64,000 nt of DNA from Bacteroidales bacterium (GTDB taxonomy: Bacteria; Bacteroidota; Bacteroidia; Bacteroidales; P3): contig JAGBOF010000008.1 in the NCBI GenBank assembly GCA_017633985.1, positions 1-64,000 on the forward strand, read 5' to 3'. Below are positions 47,290 through 54,674 of this stretch, in pieces. The first letter of the stretch is position 1. Each line of letters opens with the position of its first letter. The translations under genes were made by a program, and so were the position numbers. The notes under the pieces are model-generated. The model had not been told where the DNA came from. It made no database searches and saw only the letters and a list, made by a program, of their open reading frames with translations.

Positions 47290-48390
47290 TTATCGGCTTT
47301 GAAGACTGTTATAATACTTATCAATTAAGTTTTGCGCTATTATATACGCCGACATTCTGTTATCAAGAATATCATCCTTTGCAATACCCAATTCTTGCTT
47401 GATAACGTCGTTGTTATAAAAGTTATCAAGTAAAGATTGTTTGATACTCTCGTCCAGAATACGCAAATTCTGCTCGTTTCTGTTCTTATAAAACCAGCCG
47501 TTGCGCTTGGTAAGGGCGACAAACTCCGTCACACAATCCCAAATATCCTTTATACCTTCTTTAGTGTATGAGCTGCACGTGTAAACTTTAGGAATCCATC
47601 CGTTTTCATTAGCCGGAAACAAATGAAGTGCGTTTCTGTAATTGGAAGCGGCTATTTCGCTGATTTCTTTCATCTTTCCTTCGGCTTTATTTACCGCAAT
47701 AGCGTCCGCCATCTCCATAATACCGCGCTTAATTCCCTGAAGTTCGTCCCCTGCATTGGCAAGCTGCAAAAGTAAAAAGAAATCAACCATACTGTGTGCC
47801 AATACCTCGCTTTGTCCTACCCCTACAGTTTCGACAATTACGGTATCAAAACCCGCAGCTTCGCAAAGAATGATTATTTCACGCGTTTTACGTGCCACTC
47901 CTCCCAAACTGCCCGCCGAAGGCGAAGGTCGTATAAAAGCATTAGCGTCTTGGGATAATTCTTCCATACGTGTTTTGTCGCCGAGTATGGAGCCTTTGGA
48001 TTTTTGTGAGGAAGGATCGATTGCAAGTACCGCAACCTTGTGTCCTTCTGATGTAAGCATCTTACCCAATGCCTCTATAAAAGTACTTTTTCCCACACCC
48101 GGAACGCCAGTTATGCCCAAACGCACGCTGCTTCCCGAATATGGTAAACACTTTTCTATAACCTTTTGAGCCAATAATGAATGTGCATAAAGATTACTCT
48201 CAATCAATGTAATTGCACGTGAAAGTATTGTACGGTTTCCCTCAATAATACCTTTAAGATAATCATCGGCAGAAAGTTCTTTGCGTTTTATTACCTTAAA
48301 ATTATTATTCACCGTAACAGGATTTGCTTTACCTTTACTCAAACTTAATGCAGAATCCTTATTATCTTTATCTATTATCTGGTCATACAT
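47290..48390 (-). CDS. meaB: MeaB-type GTPase chaperone of methylmalonyl-CoA mutase
   Basis: A 366-residue G3E P-loop GTPase (ArgK/MeaB). Walker A is GVPGVGKS (95-102), followed by LAIDPSSQKSKGSILGDKTRM, the switch region DTVIVETVGVGQSE and the base-specificity VNKAEG. MeaB protects and gates cobalamin loading of methylmalonyl-CoA mutase, which fits propionate formation from succinate. The mutase genes are not in the window. The N-terminal 35 residues (including DSALSLSKGK) look like an extension. Last gene of the GWxTD-GT2-meaB operon. Confidence 0.93.
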   Translation of the reverse strand: MYDQIIDKDNKDSALSLSKGKANPVTVNNNFKVIKRKELSADDYLKGIIEGNRTILSRAITLIESNLYAHSLLAQKVIEKCLPYSGSSVRLGITGVPGVGKSTFIEALGKMLTSEGHKVAVLAIDPSSQKSKGSILGDKTRMEELSQDANAFIRPSPSAGSLGGVARKTREIIILCEAAGFDTVIVETVGVGQSEVLAHSMVDFFLLLQLANAGDELQGIKRGIMEMADAIAVNKAEGKMKEISEIAASNYRNALHLFPANENGWIPKVYTCSSYTKEGIKDIWDCVTEFVALTKRNGWFYKNRNEQNLRILDESIKQSLLDNFYNNDVIKQELGIAKDDILDNRMSAYIIAQNLIDKYYNSLQSR

Positions 48391-48409
48391 GGCTCAATGC
48401 GTAATAAGG

Positions 48410-49426
48410 TTATTTTATACTCTTTTCTATTTGACTGAACTTGTTTTTACGCAGAATCTTCGAAGCAAATACGATACTCTTTTCGTAAACCTGATTAGGA
48501 TATGAATCAACAAGCGGGTTACGTTTATCTTTGAACTTATCCTTGATTGCGTAAAACTCTTTTGTTGCATCAATCACCGCTTTGTACTCGTCCTTACTGC
48601 CTTTGATATAAAAAACAAACGCAGCCAATTTATCCAAATACTTTCTCTTATTAAGAACGTTTTGCAATTTTGATGCGGGTAGGTTTTTATACAACAATAA
48701 AAGGCTGTTTCTGAAGTTAAGGAATGTTTTTCGCGGGGATATTTTGTTTAAAGTTCCTCCTCCGTAATGATATACCGTACTGTCGGGGCAATACATTATC
48801 TTATATCCTGCATTCTTTGCCCTCCAACAAAAATCAATTTCTTCCATGTGGGCGAAAAAATCCTCGTCCAATCCGCCTAACGCATGGAACAAATCACTTC
48901 TTACAAACATTGCAGCTCCCGAAGCCCAAAATATCTCTCTCGGTTTGTCATATTGTCCGTTGTCATCTTCCGTACGTTCGAATATACGGCCCGCACAAAA
49001 CGGATAACCCAAATAATCTATGTATCCGCCTGCCGCTCCTGCATATTCAAACTTATTTTTATTGACGTATGACATCAGTTTGGGTTGGCAAACCGCTATT
49101 TGTGTGTCCTGCTGCATCATTTTGATAACCGGATTTACCCAACCTTTGGTTACCTCAACGTCGTCATTAAGCAAAACATAGTATTGGGCATACACTTGCT
49201 TCAATGCTCTGTTATACCCTCCCGTAAAACCGTAGTTTTTATCCAATTTAATTATCCTGACCATAGGAAAATTGGTTTGAACATATTCTACGGAATCATC
49301 ATCAGAACCGTTATCGGCAACAATAACATCACAGCCTAACGAATATTTAACAACCGAAGGCAAATATTGCTGCAATAACTTTTTGCCGTTCCAATTAAGT
49401 ATAACTATTGCTACGGATGCCTGCAT
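48410..49426 (-). CDS. Family 2 glycosyltransferase
   Basis: A 338-residue GT-A fold glycosyltransferase. The N-terminus SVAIVILNWNGKKLL and VIVADNGSDDDSVEY form the nucleotide-binding region; YVLLNDDVEVT carries the DxD-type metal site; HMEEIDFCWRAKNAGY provides the catalytic ED-type acid. It resembles rhamnosyl or galactofuranosyl-type transferases that act on cell-surface glycans. Donor and acceptor are unknown. No other glycan genes are adjacent. It is the middle gene of the operon, 20 bp from each neighbour. Confidence 0.88.
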   Translation of the reverse strand: MQASVAIVILNWNGKKLLQQYLPSVVKYSLGCDVIVADNGSDDDSVEYVQTNFPMVRIIKLDKNYGFTGGYNRALKQVYAQYYVLLNDDVEVTKGWVNPVIKMMQQDTQIAVCQPKLMSYVNKNKFEYAGAAGGYIDYLGYPFCAGRIFERTEDDNGQYDKPREIFWASGAAMFVRSDLFHALGGLDEDFFAHMEEIDFCWRAKNAGYKIMYCPDSTVYHYGGGTLNKISPRKTFLNFRNSLLLLYKNLPASKLQNVLNKRKYLDKLAAFVFYIKGSKDEYKAVIDATKEFYAIKDKFKDKRNPLVDSYPNQVYEKSIVFASKILRKNKFSQIEKSIK

Positions 49427-49446
49427 CGCTTAAATAATTCTGCGGT

Positions 49447-50955
49447 TTATTGATGTCCTCTCTGGAATTGTTTGCCCGCTTTGCCGACAACACCCTGGTC
49501 AAGCGTACCGTGGGACAACACATTCTCCCAATACAAATCCTGCAACTCTCCGCGTGCATTGGAATGCAGAAGAAAATATTCCGCCAAATTGTTCTGTTTT
49601 GCGTAAAATACGAATTTGCGGTTACTTTCTCCGAAAGGAGTATGCTCATATACCCAAATCTGATAAGGATAATAACTTACACCGCGCGGATCCATCGGAG
49701 GAGATTCCACATTCATGACTTTATCCGCATCAGTCCTTATATCAAAACCCGAAGATGCGCCGAATTTCTCATCAATTATTGTATTGGGTTCACCGTATAA
49801 CAACAATACCCTGCCCATATCGGTATCGTATCCCTTCTTTATAGGGGTGGAATATTTCTCATTTACCAAATTTATCTTCCTCATATACTCCGCCCATGCC
49901 GTTTCAGGATGTGCGGCATTCTTTTCAGCGTAATATTGGTAAAGAAAATATCTATCTTCTGCCACAGAAGAAGTCTTCAATGTTTTTAATATGTAATCGG
50001 TTTGCGATTTGGATGCAACAGGACGCAGACATCTTATATTTTCTTTCAGCGTACTGTCATCCATATTGTTTACAAAGGCATTCTCCGGCACTTCCGAGAA
50101 GTTAATTTCCTTTTTCTTATCACTTTGCTTATAAAACGGATACCTCTTATATGCATATAATATATTGTTGCCGTTTCTTACTTCCACCGTCAAATAATAA
50201 GAACCTTCCGTCAATTGTGATACGTTCAACGAACCTAAAACAGAAGTTATGTTTTGGGCTTTTTGTCTTTTTATTGTCTGAATGTCGCCGACTTTCTTGC
50301 CCGTAGTCAAATCCTCAACGGCCGTTACAACGGCATACATGGTGTTTTCACCGAATTCTTTATCCGCATTATAGATTTCGGCATAATAAGTAATCACGTC
50401 CATAGTCTGCGGAATCACATCAGGCATATAAGGTTTCATCTCAAAACCGCTTTTGGTGTATACGGTATTCTTTGAAGATTTTTCATAAGACTCTACCAGC
50501 ATTATATCCGATACGTTTATCTCATTTTGCGGATAATTCATTCGGATTACATCGCGGTAACGCATAGGCGGCATGTCACTGTCGGCGTCTTTGATCTCAA
50601 AATAAACCACATAATCGCCGTTACGTAAAGCCGTTCTCTGCATATCCAGCAATGCAACGTTATTTAAAGATGACGAATCAGCTACTTCAGGCGAATTGAT
50701 TACACGTTTTTCCACGTATATTGCCGAATCAGGGGCATCGGTACTGCATATTATAACCGTAAATTCGGCTGATTTGCGGTATTTACCCGAATTGGTCCTG
50801 ACGGTATTCAGACTTGATGCCTCAACGGATGTATTTATCTCCGCATAATCGGCAGAAGAAGAATGGTATGTACGCAAAGCATAAATCACGTTGATGTTTT
50901 GTGCCGAAGATATAAGCGGTAAAACAATCAACAGCAGACAAAATATTTTTTTCAT
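49447..50955 (-). CDS. GWxTD domain protein
   Basis: A 502-residue exported protein (signal peptide to about 18, ISSAQ). The C-terminal third holds the GWxTD-type region: WAEYMRKINLVNEKY, then KKGYDTDMGRVLLLYGEPNTI, the conserved core, and a final YQIWVYEHTPFGE...RKFVFY segment. The N-terminal two thirds are beta-sandwich-like. GWxTD proteins are widespread in Bacteroidota and have no established function. A periplasmic or surface role is inferred from the signal peptide. First gene of the operon. Confidence 0.85.
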   Translation of the reverse strand: MKKIFCLLLIVLPLISSAQNINVIYALRTYHSSSADYAEINTSVEASSLNTVRTNSGKYRKSAEFTVIICSTDAPDSAIYVEKRVINSPEVADSSSLNNVALLDMQRTALRNGDYVVYFEIKDADSDMPPMRYRDVIRMNYPQNEINVSDIMLVESYEKSSKNTVYTKSGFEMKPYMPDVIPQTMDVITYYAEIYNADKEFGENTMYAVVTAVEDLTTGKKVGDIQTIKRQKAQNITSVLGSLNVSQLTEGSYYLTVEVRNGNNILYAYKRYPFYKQSDKKKEINFSEVPENAFVNNMDDSTLKENIRCLRPVASKSQTDYILKTLKTSSVAEDRYFLYQYYAEKNAAHPETAWAEYMRKINLVNEKYSTPIKKGYDTDMGRVLLLYGEPNTIIDEKFGASSGFDIRTDADKVMNVESPPMDPRGVSYYPYQIWVYEHTPFGESNRKFVFYAKQNNLAEYFLLHSNARGELQDLYWENVLSHGTLDQGVVGKAGKQFQRGHQ

Positions 50956-50982
50956 ACTACATTATATTATTATAACAATCCG

Positions 50983-50990
50983 CAAAGTTA
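50983..50990 (-). promoter_or_regulatory. -7 element (TAACTTTG) of the GWxTD operon
   Basis: A perfect TAnnTTTG match on the minus strand, 27 bp upstream of the start. Confidence 0.55.
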
Positions 50991-51097
50991 TGAATATTTT
51001 TTGAAATATCACGCTTTTTATACAAAATAAACTGTATATTCAAAGAAATTGTCCTGAAATCAGATGTTATTTCTTCAGTGCATAATCTTAATAAAAT

Positions 51098-51173
51098 AAA
51101 ACGGCGTTTTATTTTATCAGAACAACGCTTTATTTTATCCAAACGGCGTTTTAATATTTTTTTACGACTTAAA
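51098..51173. repeat. Phased palindrome array, 4 boxes at 21 bp
   Basis: Centres are at 51104, 51125, 51146 and 51167; the first and third are AAAACGGCGTTTT-like. It lies between divergent promoters, 18 bp from the tcdA -7 element and about 108 bp from the GWxTD one. Confidence 0.85.
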
Positions 51174-51190
51174 ATTCCGCCAAATTGTCT

Positions 51191-51198
51191 TACCTTTG
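51191..51198 (+). promoter_or_regulatory. -7 element (TACCTTTG) of tcdA
   Basis: A perfect TAnnTTTG match 28 bp upstream of ATG 51227. An upstream in-frame start at 51185 would lie before the promoter and is rejected. Confidence 0.6.
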
Positions 51199-51226
51199 CA
51201 TTTTTGAAACTAAACAACTGAAAAAC

Positions 51227-51958
51227 ATGACGGAAAGAACTTTGCTTTTGGTAGGTAAAGAAAGATTGGACAGATTGGAAAACGCCTGCGTAATGGTGGC
51301 AGGTTTGGGAGGTGTAGGCGCATACGCCGCAGAAGCCGTTGTACGTGCGGGAGTAAACAAGTTAGTGATTTTTGACGGCGATACAGTATCCAAAAGCAAC
51401 CTTAACCGCCAATTAATAGCCCTGAATTCTACGGTAGGACAGAGTAAAGCACTTTTGATGTACGAAAGGTTGAAAGACATTAATCCTGATTGTGAAATTA
51501 TTGCACTGAATGAATACGTCAGAGATGAAAGAATGCCCGAGTTATTGGATGAATATTCGCCCGATTGGGTAATTGACGCTATTGATACGCTGTCTCCGAA
51601 AGTTTTTTTGCTCTCACATTGCTATAAAAAAGGTATAAAAGTTGTCAGCTCGATGGGAAGCGGAGGCAAATTCGACCCTTCGCTGATACAAATCACCGAT
51701 ATATCCAAAACTTATCAGTGCCCGCTTGCCCATCATATAAGAAAACTTCTTCACAAACAAGGAATATATAAAGGTATTGCCGCCGTGTTTTCCCCCGAAA
51801 AGGTTTCGAAGGATTGTATTAAGGAAGAAAAATCCGAAAACAAGAGAACGGCAATAGGGACTATCTCCTACATGCCGTCAATCTTCGGTTTAACGGCAGC
51901 AAGCGTTGTTTTGCGGGATTTGATGGGTATGGAAATTCCGTCAATCAAATACAAATAA
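51227..51958 (+). CDS. tcdA: tRNA threonylcarbamoyladenosine dehydratase (TcdA-like)
   Basis: A 243-residue E1-like ATP-dependent enzyme of the TcdA/CsdL branch, which cyclises t6A37 in tRNA to the hydantoin form. It begins TERTLLLVGKERLDRL, has the nucleotide motif GLGGVG (26-31), the DGDTVSKSNLNRQL segment with the Asn-Arg-Gln typical of E1 folds, and DAIDTLSPK. The distal region KVSSMGSGGKFDPSLI matches TcdA rather than ThiF/MoeB, which also would carry zinc CxxC pairs not seen here. Monocistronic. Confidence 0.88.
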   Translation: MTERTLLLVGKERLDRLENACVMVAGLGGVGAYAAEAVVRAGVNKLVIFDGDTVSKSNLNRQLIALNSTVGQSKALLMYERLKDINPDCEIIALNEYVRDERMPELLDEYSPDWVIDAIDTLSPKVFLLSHCYKKGIKVVSSMGSGGKFDPSLIQITDISKTYQCPLAHHIRKLLHKQGIYKGIAAVFSPEKVSKDCIKEEKSENKRTAIGTISYMPSIFGLTAASVVLRDLMGMEIPSIKYK

Positions 51959-52067
51959 ATTTCAATTGCCGTAAGGCTAAATTTTATAAGCAAAAAAGAC
52001 CTTATAAGCGCAGAAATTTTCATCCAAAACAGCTATTGATTAACAAGCAATTACATCTCGCAAAAAT

Positions 52068-52143
52068 AAAACGCCGTTTCAGTAAATTATTCTGCGTGAT
52101 TAATAAATTTTTACGCCTTAAAAAATTTTTTTTACGCCTTAAA
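52068..52143. repeat. Phased palindrome array, 4 boxes at 21 bp
   Basis: Centres are at 52074, 52095, 52116 and 52137 (AAAACGCCGTTTC, ATTCTGCGTGATT, then two TTTTACGCCTTAAAA). A further CGCC at 52151 is out of phase. It lies between tcdA and the hypothetical gene at 52318. The rest of 51959-52283 is AT-rich with nothing recognised. Confidence 0.82.
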
Positions 52144-52283
52144 AATTTCACGCCTTGTTGACGCATGTTTTTAAACAGCTTTTTTGGTGGTTTTACACTG
52201 CGTTTTATTCAGCCGTTTTGCCGCCGAAAAATATTTTTATTAAAAAAGAACGGGTTTTTCTTGTTTTTTACCGAAATAGTTCC

Positions 52284-52291
52284 TAATTTTG
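52284..52291 (+). promoter_or_regulatory. -7 element (TAATTTTG) of the hypothetical gene
   Basis: A perfect TAnnTTTG match, with TTG about 20 bp upstream (52261-52263), 26 bp before ATG 52318. Confidence 0.5.
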
Positions 52292-52317
52292 CAAAATTAT
52301 ATAGGGATTAAACCGTG

Positions 52318-52701
52318 ATGAGACAAAAGGAAAAATCATATAATACACTGCTGAGGACTTTAATGTTCGTCTTGTGCCTGCTGATATTGGGCAAAGGCGA
52401 AAGAAACGGTGCATTGCAATATGATTTCAGTCTGAACAAGGGCGTGGTATTCACCTATATTAACGCAAACAATAACGTCAATGCGTTTTCTGACAGTAAG
52501 GATGCCGCCAAAACCAATTTCGTTACGGTAATAAATGAAAACAGAGCCTTTAATTCGGAAGACAATGATTTTTACGGTATAAATGATTGGGAATCTTATT
52601 ATGCCAAATGTTCCCAAGCATTATATTCTTACATTCAAAACTATTCCTGCGACAGGGTTCTGCACCCCAAATTGGAACAACTCGGAATTTTATTAATATA
52701 A
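52318..52701 (+). CDS. Hypothetical protein with N-terminal membrane anchor
   Basis: A 127-residue protein that I do not recognise. One hydrophobic segment (about residues 13-25, LMFVLCLLILG) after a basic start (MRQKEKSY) suggests an uncleaved anchor or signal peptide without a lipobox. The rest is Asn- and Asp-rich with two late cysteines. A GTG three bases upstream is an alternative start. The 15 bp around the start codon (TAAACCGTGATGAGA, 52309-52323) recur exactly at the stop (52699-52713). Promoter support makes a real gene likely. No neighbour hints at function. Confidence 0.5.
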   Translation: MRQKEKSYNTLLRTLMFVLCLLILGKGERNGALQYDFSLNKGVVFTYINANNNVNAFSDSKDAAKTNFVTVINENRAFNSEDNDFYGINDWESYYAKCSQALYSYIQNYSCDRVLHPKLEQLGILLI

Positions 52702-52731
52702 ACCGTGATGAGAAAAAATTTTCTTTTGTTT

Positions 52732-52739
52732 TAATTTTG
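52732..52739 (+). promoter_or_regulatory. Orphan -7 element (TAATTTTG) upstream of glnA
   Basis: A perfect TAnnTTTG match with no open reading frame after it; a strong terminator follows 100 bp downstream. No -33 TTTG is found at the right spacing, so the call is tentative. Confidence 0.35.
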
Positions 52740-52745
52740 CAACAC

Positions 52746-52875
52746 TTTGTTTTAACGTTATTTTGTTGCAAAATCAATAAGACGGGACTTAAAGAAAAGC
52801 TTTTTTCAAATCGGATTTATAAATTCTTTTGACATAAAGGGTATAAAATACATCAAATATTTTATACCTTTTTTT
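52746..52875 (+). ncRNA. Candidate small RNA or attenuated glnA leader
   Basis: A start near 52746 from the orphan -7 element and a stop at the terminator 52840-52875 would give an RNA of about 130 bases with no coding potential. It could be an independent small RNA or a glnA leader that is attenuated. Based on signals only. Confidence 0.3.
52840..52875 (+). terminator. Strong terminator 80 bp upstream of glnA
   Basis: GGTATAAAATA and TATTTTATACC form a perfect 11-bp stem with a 7-base loop, followed by seven T. It separates the preceding gene from glnA. Confidence 0.8.
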
Positions 52876-52955
52876 GTTATTTTCTTATCAAAAGCAAATA
52901 AAATACTTTTATTTTCGTTATTACCGAACTGACAAACAATAAAAATGAAACAAAC

Positions 52956-54443
52956 ATGCAAGACAAAAGAATAGAACTTAACAAAAACCCTTTGGTTGCA
53001 TATTTGGGCAAAATGCCTGAAGAGTTCACCAAAGCAGATATAGTAAAATATATCAAGGAAAACGGCATTGAACAAATCAATTTCCGTTATGCAGCCGGTG
53101 ACGGCAGATTAAAAACGCTTAACTTCGTAATCACGAACGAAGAATACTTGGATCAAATCCTTACAATGGGAGAACGGGTTGACGGATCGTCTTTGTTCAC
53201 TCACATGAAGGCAACAAGCAGCGATTTGTACATACTTCCGCGTTTTGCTACAGCTTTCGTTGATCCTTTTATGCAGATTCCTACCCTTTGTTTCCTATGT
53301 TATTACTTTGACAAGGACGGAAATCTTTTGGAATCCTCTCCTGAATACATTCTTAAGAAAGCCGAAGACAATTTTACAAAGGTTACCGGCGGTATGGAGT
53401 TTTGGGCAATGGGCGAATTGGAGTATTACGTTGTCGGAGAGCAGACCGAAGATTTTGAATGCAAACCGCAAAGAGGTTATCAGGAATCTTCTCCGTTTAC
53501 CAAGTACGAACAGTTCCGCAGTCAGGCAATTAATATGATGGCGCAGGCGGGTTGTATCATCAAATACGCACATTCCGAAGTTGGTAACTTCACACAGGAC
53601 GGTAAGAACTACGAACAAAACGAGATTGAGTTTCTTCCTGTTCCCGTTCAGCAGGCTGCGGACAATCTTATGATTGCCAAATGGATTTTGCGTACGCTTG
53701 CTTACGAGTACGGGCTGAATGTAACCTTTGCTCCGAAGATTACTGTCGGCGAGGCAGGCAGCGGTATGCATATACACACACGTGTGGTAAAGGGTAACAA
53801 GAATATGTACGTTGAAAACGGAGAATTATCCGATGTTGCAAAGAAAGTAATTGCAGGTATAATGACTTTGGCTCCTTCCTTGACTGCATTCGGCAATGCA
53901 AACCCGACTTCTTACTTCCGTTTGGTTCCCCATCAGGAAGCGCCGACAACTGTATGTTGGGGTGACAGAAACCGCAGCGCTATGGTGAGAGTTCCGTTAG
54001 GATGGACATCAGGTAAAAACATGTGTAAGGCTGCAAATCCTATGGAAAGCGAAGAACTGCCTGATATGATGAACAAACAAACCGTTGAATTCCGTTGTCC
54101 TGACGGCAGTGCCAACGTTTATTTGCTTTTGGCGGGACTTGTTGTTGCTGCAACAAAGGGTATGCAGACCGATAACTGGAAAGAAATCGCTGATAAAACA
54201 TATATGACCGAGCAAACGGATAAAGACAGCCTTGAGCAGTTGCCTGCATCCTGCGATGAGAGTGCCGATTGTCTTGAAAAGCAAAGACAATACTATGAAG
54301 CAGACAATATTTTCGATCCGTCGTTGATTGACGGCATTATCAAGACATTGAAATCATATAATGACGGCAATTTACGCAAAGAAACGGAGAACAAACCTGA
54401 AGAAATAAAGAAATTGGTGAACCGTTTCTTCTATTGCGGATAA
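52956..54443 (+). CDS. glnA: Glutamine synthetase, type I-like
   Basis: A 495-residue glutamine synthetase that makes glutamine from glutamate, ammonia and ATP. A beta-grasp N-terminal domain precedes the catalytic domain. Visible active-site segments are ELEYYV (metal-binding Glu), NEIEFLPVPVQQAAD, GEAGSGMHIHT (the conserved G-x-H-x-H/T), NPTSYFRLVP and RNRSAMVRVP, and a late EFRCPDGSAN. It is about 25 residues longer than classical GlnA and far shorter than GSIII (about 730). A Tyr for adenylylation at the usual place was not identified. The promoter is unclear; an upstream terminator suggests regulated readthrough or a weak promoter in 52880-52950. Confidence 0.92.
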   Translation: MQDKRIELNKNPLVAYLGKMPEEFTKADIVKYIKENGIEQINFRYAAGDGRLKTLNFVITNEEYLDQILTMGERVDGSSLFTHMKATSSDLYILPRFATAFVDPFMQIPTLCFLCYYFDKDGNLLESSPEYILKKAEDNFTKVTGGMEFWAMGELEYYVVGEQTEDFECKPQRGYQESSPFTKYEQFRSQAINMMAQAGCIIKYAHSEVGNFTQDGKNYEQNEIEFLPVPVQQAADNLMIAKWILRTLAYEYGLNVTFAPKITVGEAGSGMHIHTRVVKGNKNMYVENGELSDVAKKVIAGIMTLAPSLTAFGNANPTSYFRLVPHQEAPTTVCWGDRNRSAMVRVPLGWTSGKNMCKAANPMESEELPDMMNKQTVEFRCPDGSANVYLLLAGLVVAATKGMQTDNWKEIADKTYMTEQTDKDSLEQLPASCDESADCLEKQRQYYEADNIFDPSLIDGIIKTLKSYNDGNLRKETENKPEEIKKLVNRFFYCG

Positions 54444-54487
54444 TGTAAAGCGGAATGCTTAAGTTAAGTACGCTGATATTTACACTA

Positions 54488-54526
54488 AAGCGGTTGTTCT
54501 TAAACAGACAACCGCTTCTTTTTATA
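54488..54526 (+). terminator. glnA terminator
   Basis: AAGCGGTTGT pairs with ACAACCGCTT (10 bp, 10-base loop), followed by CTTTTTA. Confidence 0.8.
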
Positions 54527-54591
54527 TTCAAACCGCTTTAAACAAAACCGCAAAGGCATATCACTGCATAGCAATGCGTGTTTATATGAAT

Positions 54592-54625
54592 AAAAAGGCG
54601 CTTTAAAAGATTAAAACGCCTTATT
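54592..54625. repeat. Two phased palindrome boxes forming a terminator hairpin
   Basis: Two boxes centred at 54598 and 54619 (21 bp apart) let AAGGCG pair with CGCCTT. On the minus strand this is followed by TTTTTATT and lies 50 bp after the stop of the 54675-57500 gene, so here the repeat also serves as a terminator. Confidence 0.65.
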
Positions 54626-54674
54626 ATTTCAGTATGATATTTACTTATGATTATAATCTGTATTTTCTTTCGGA

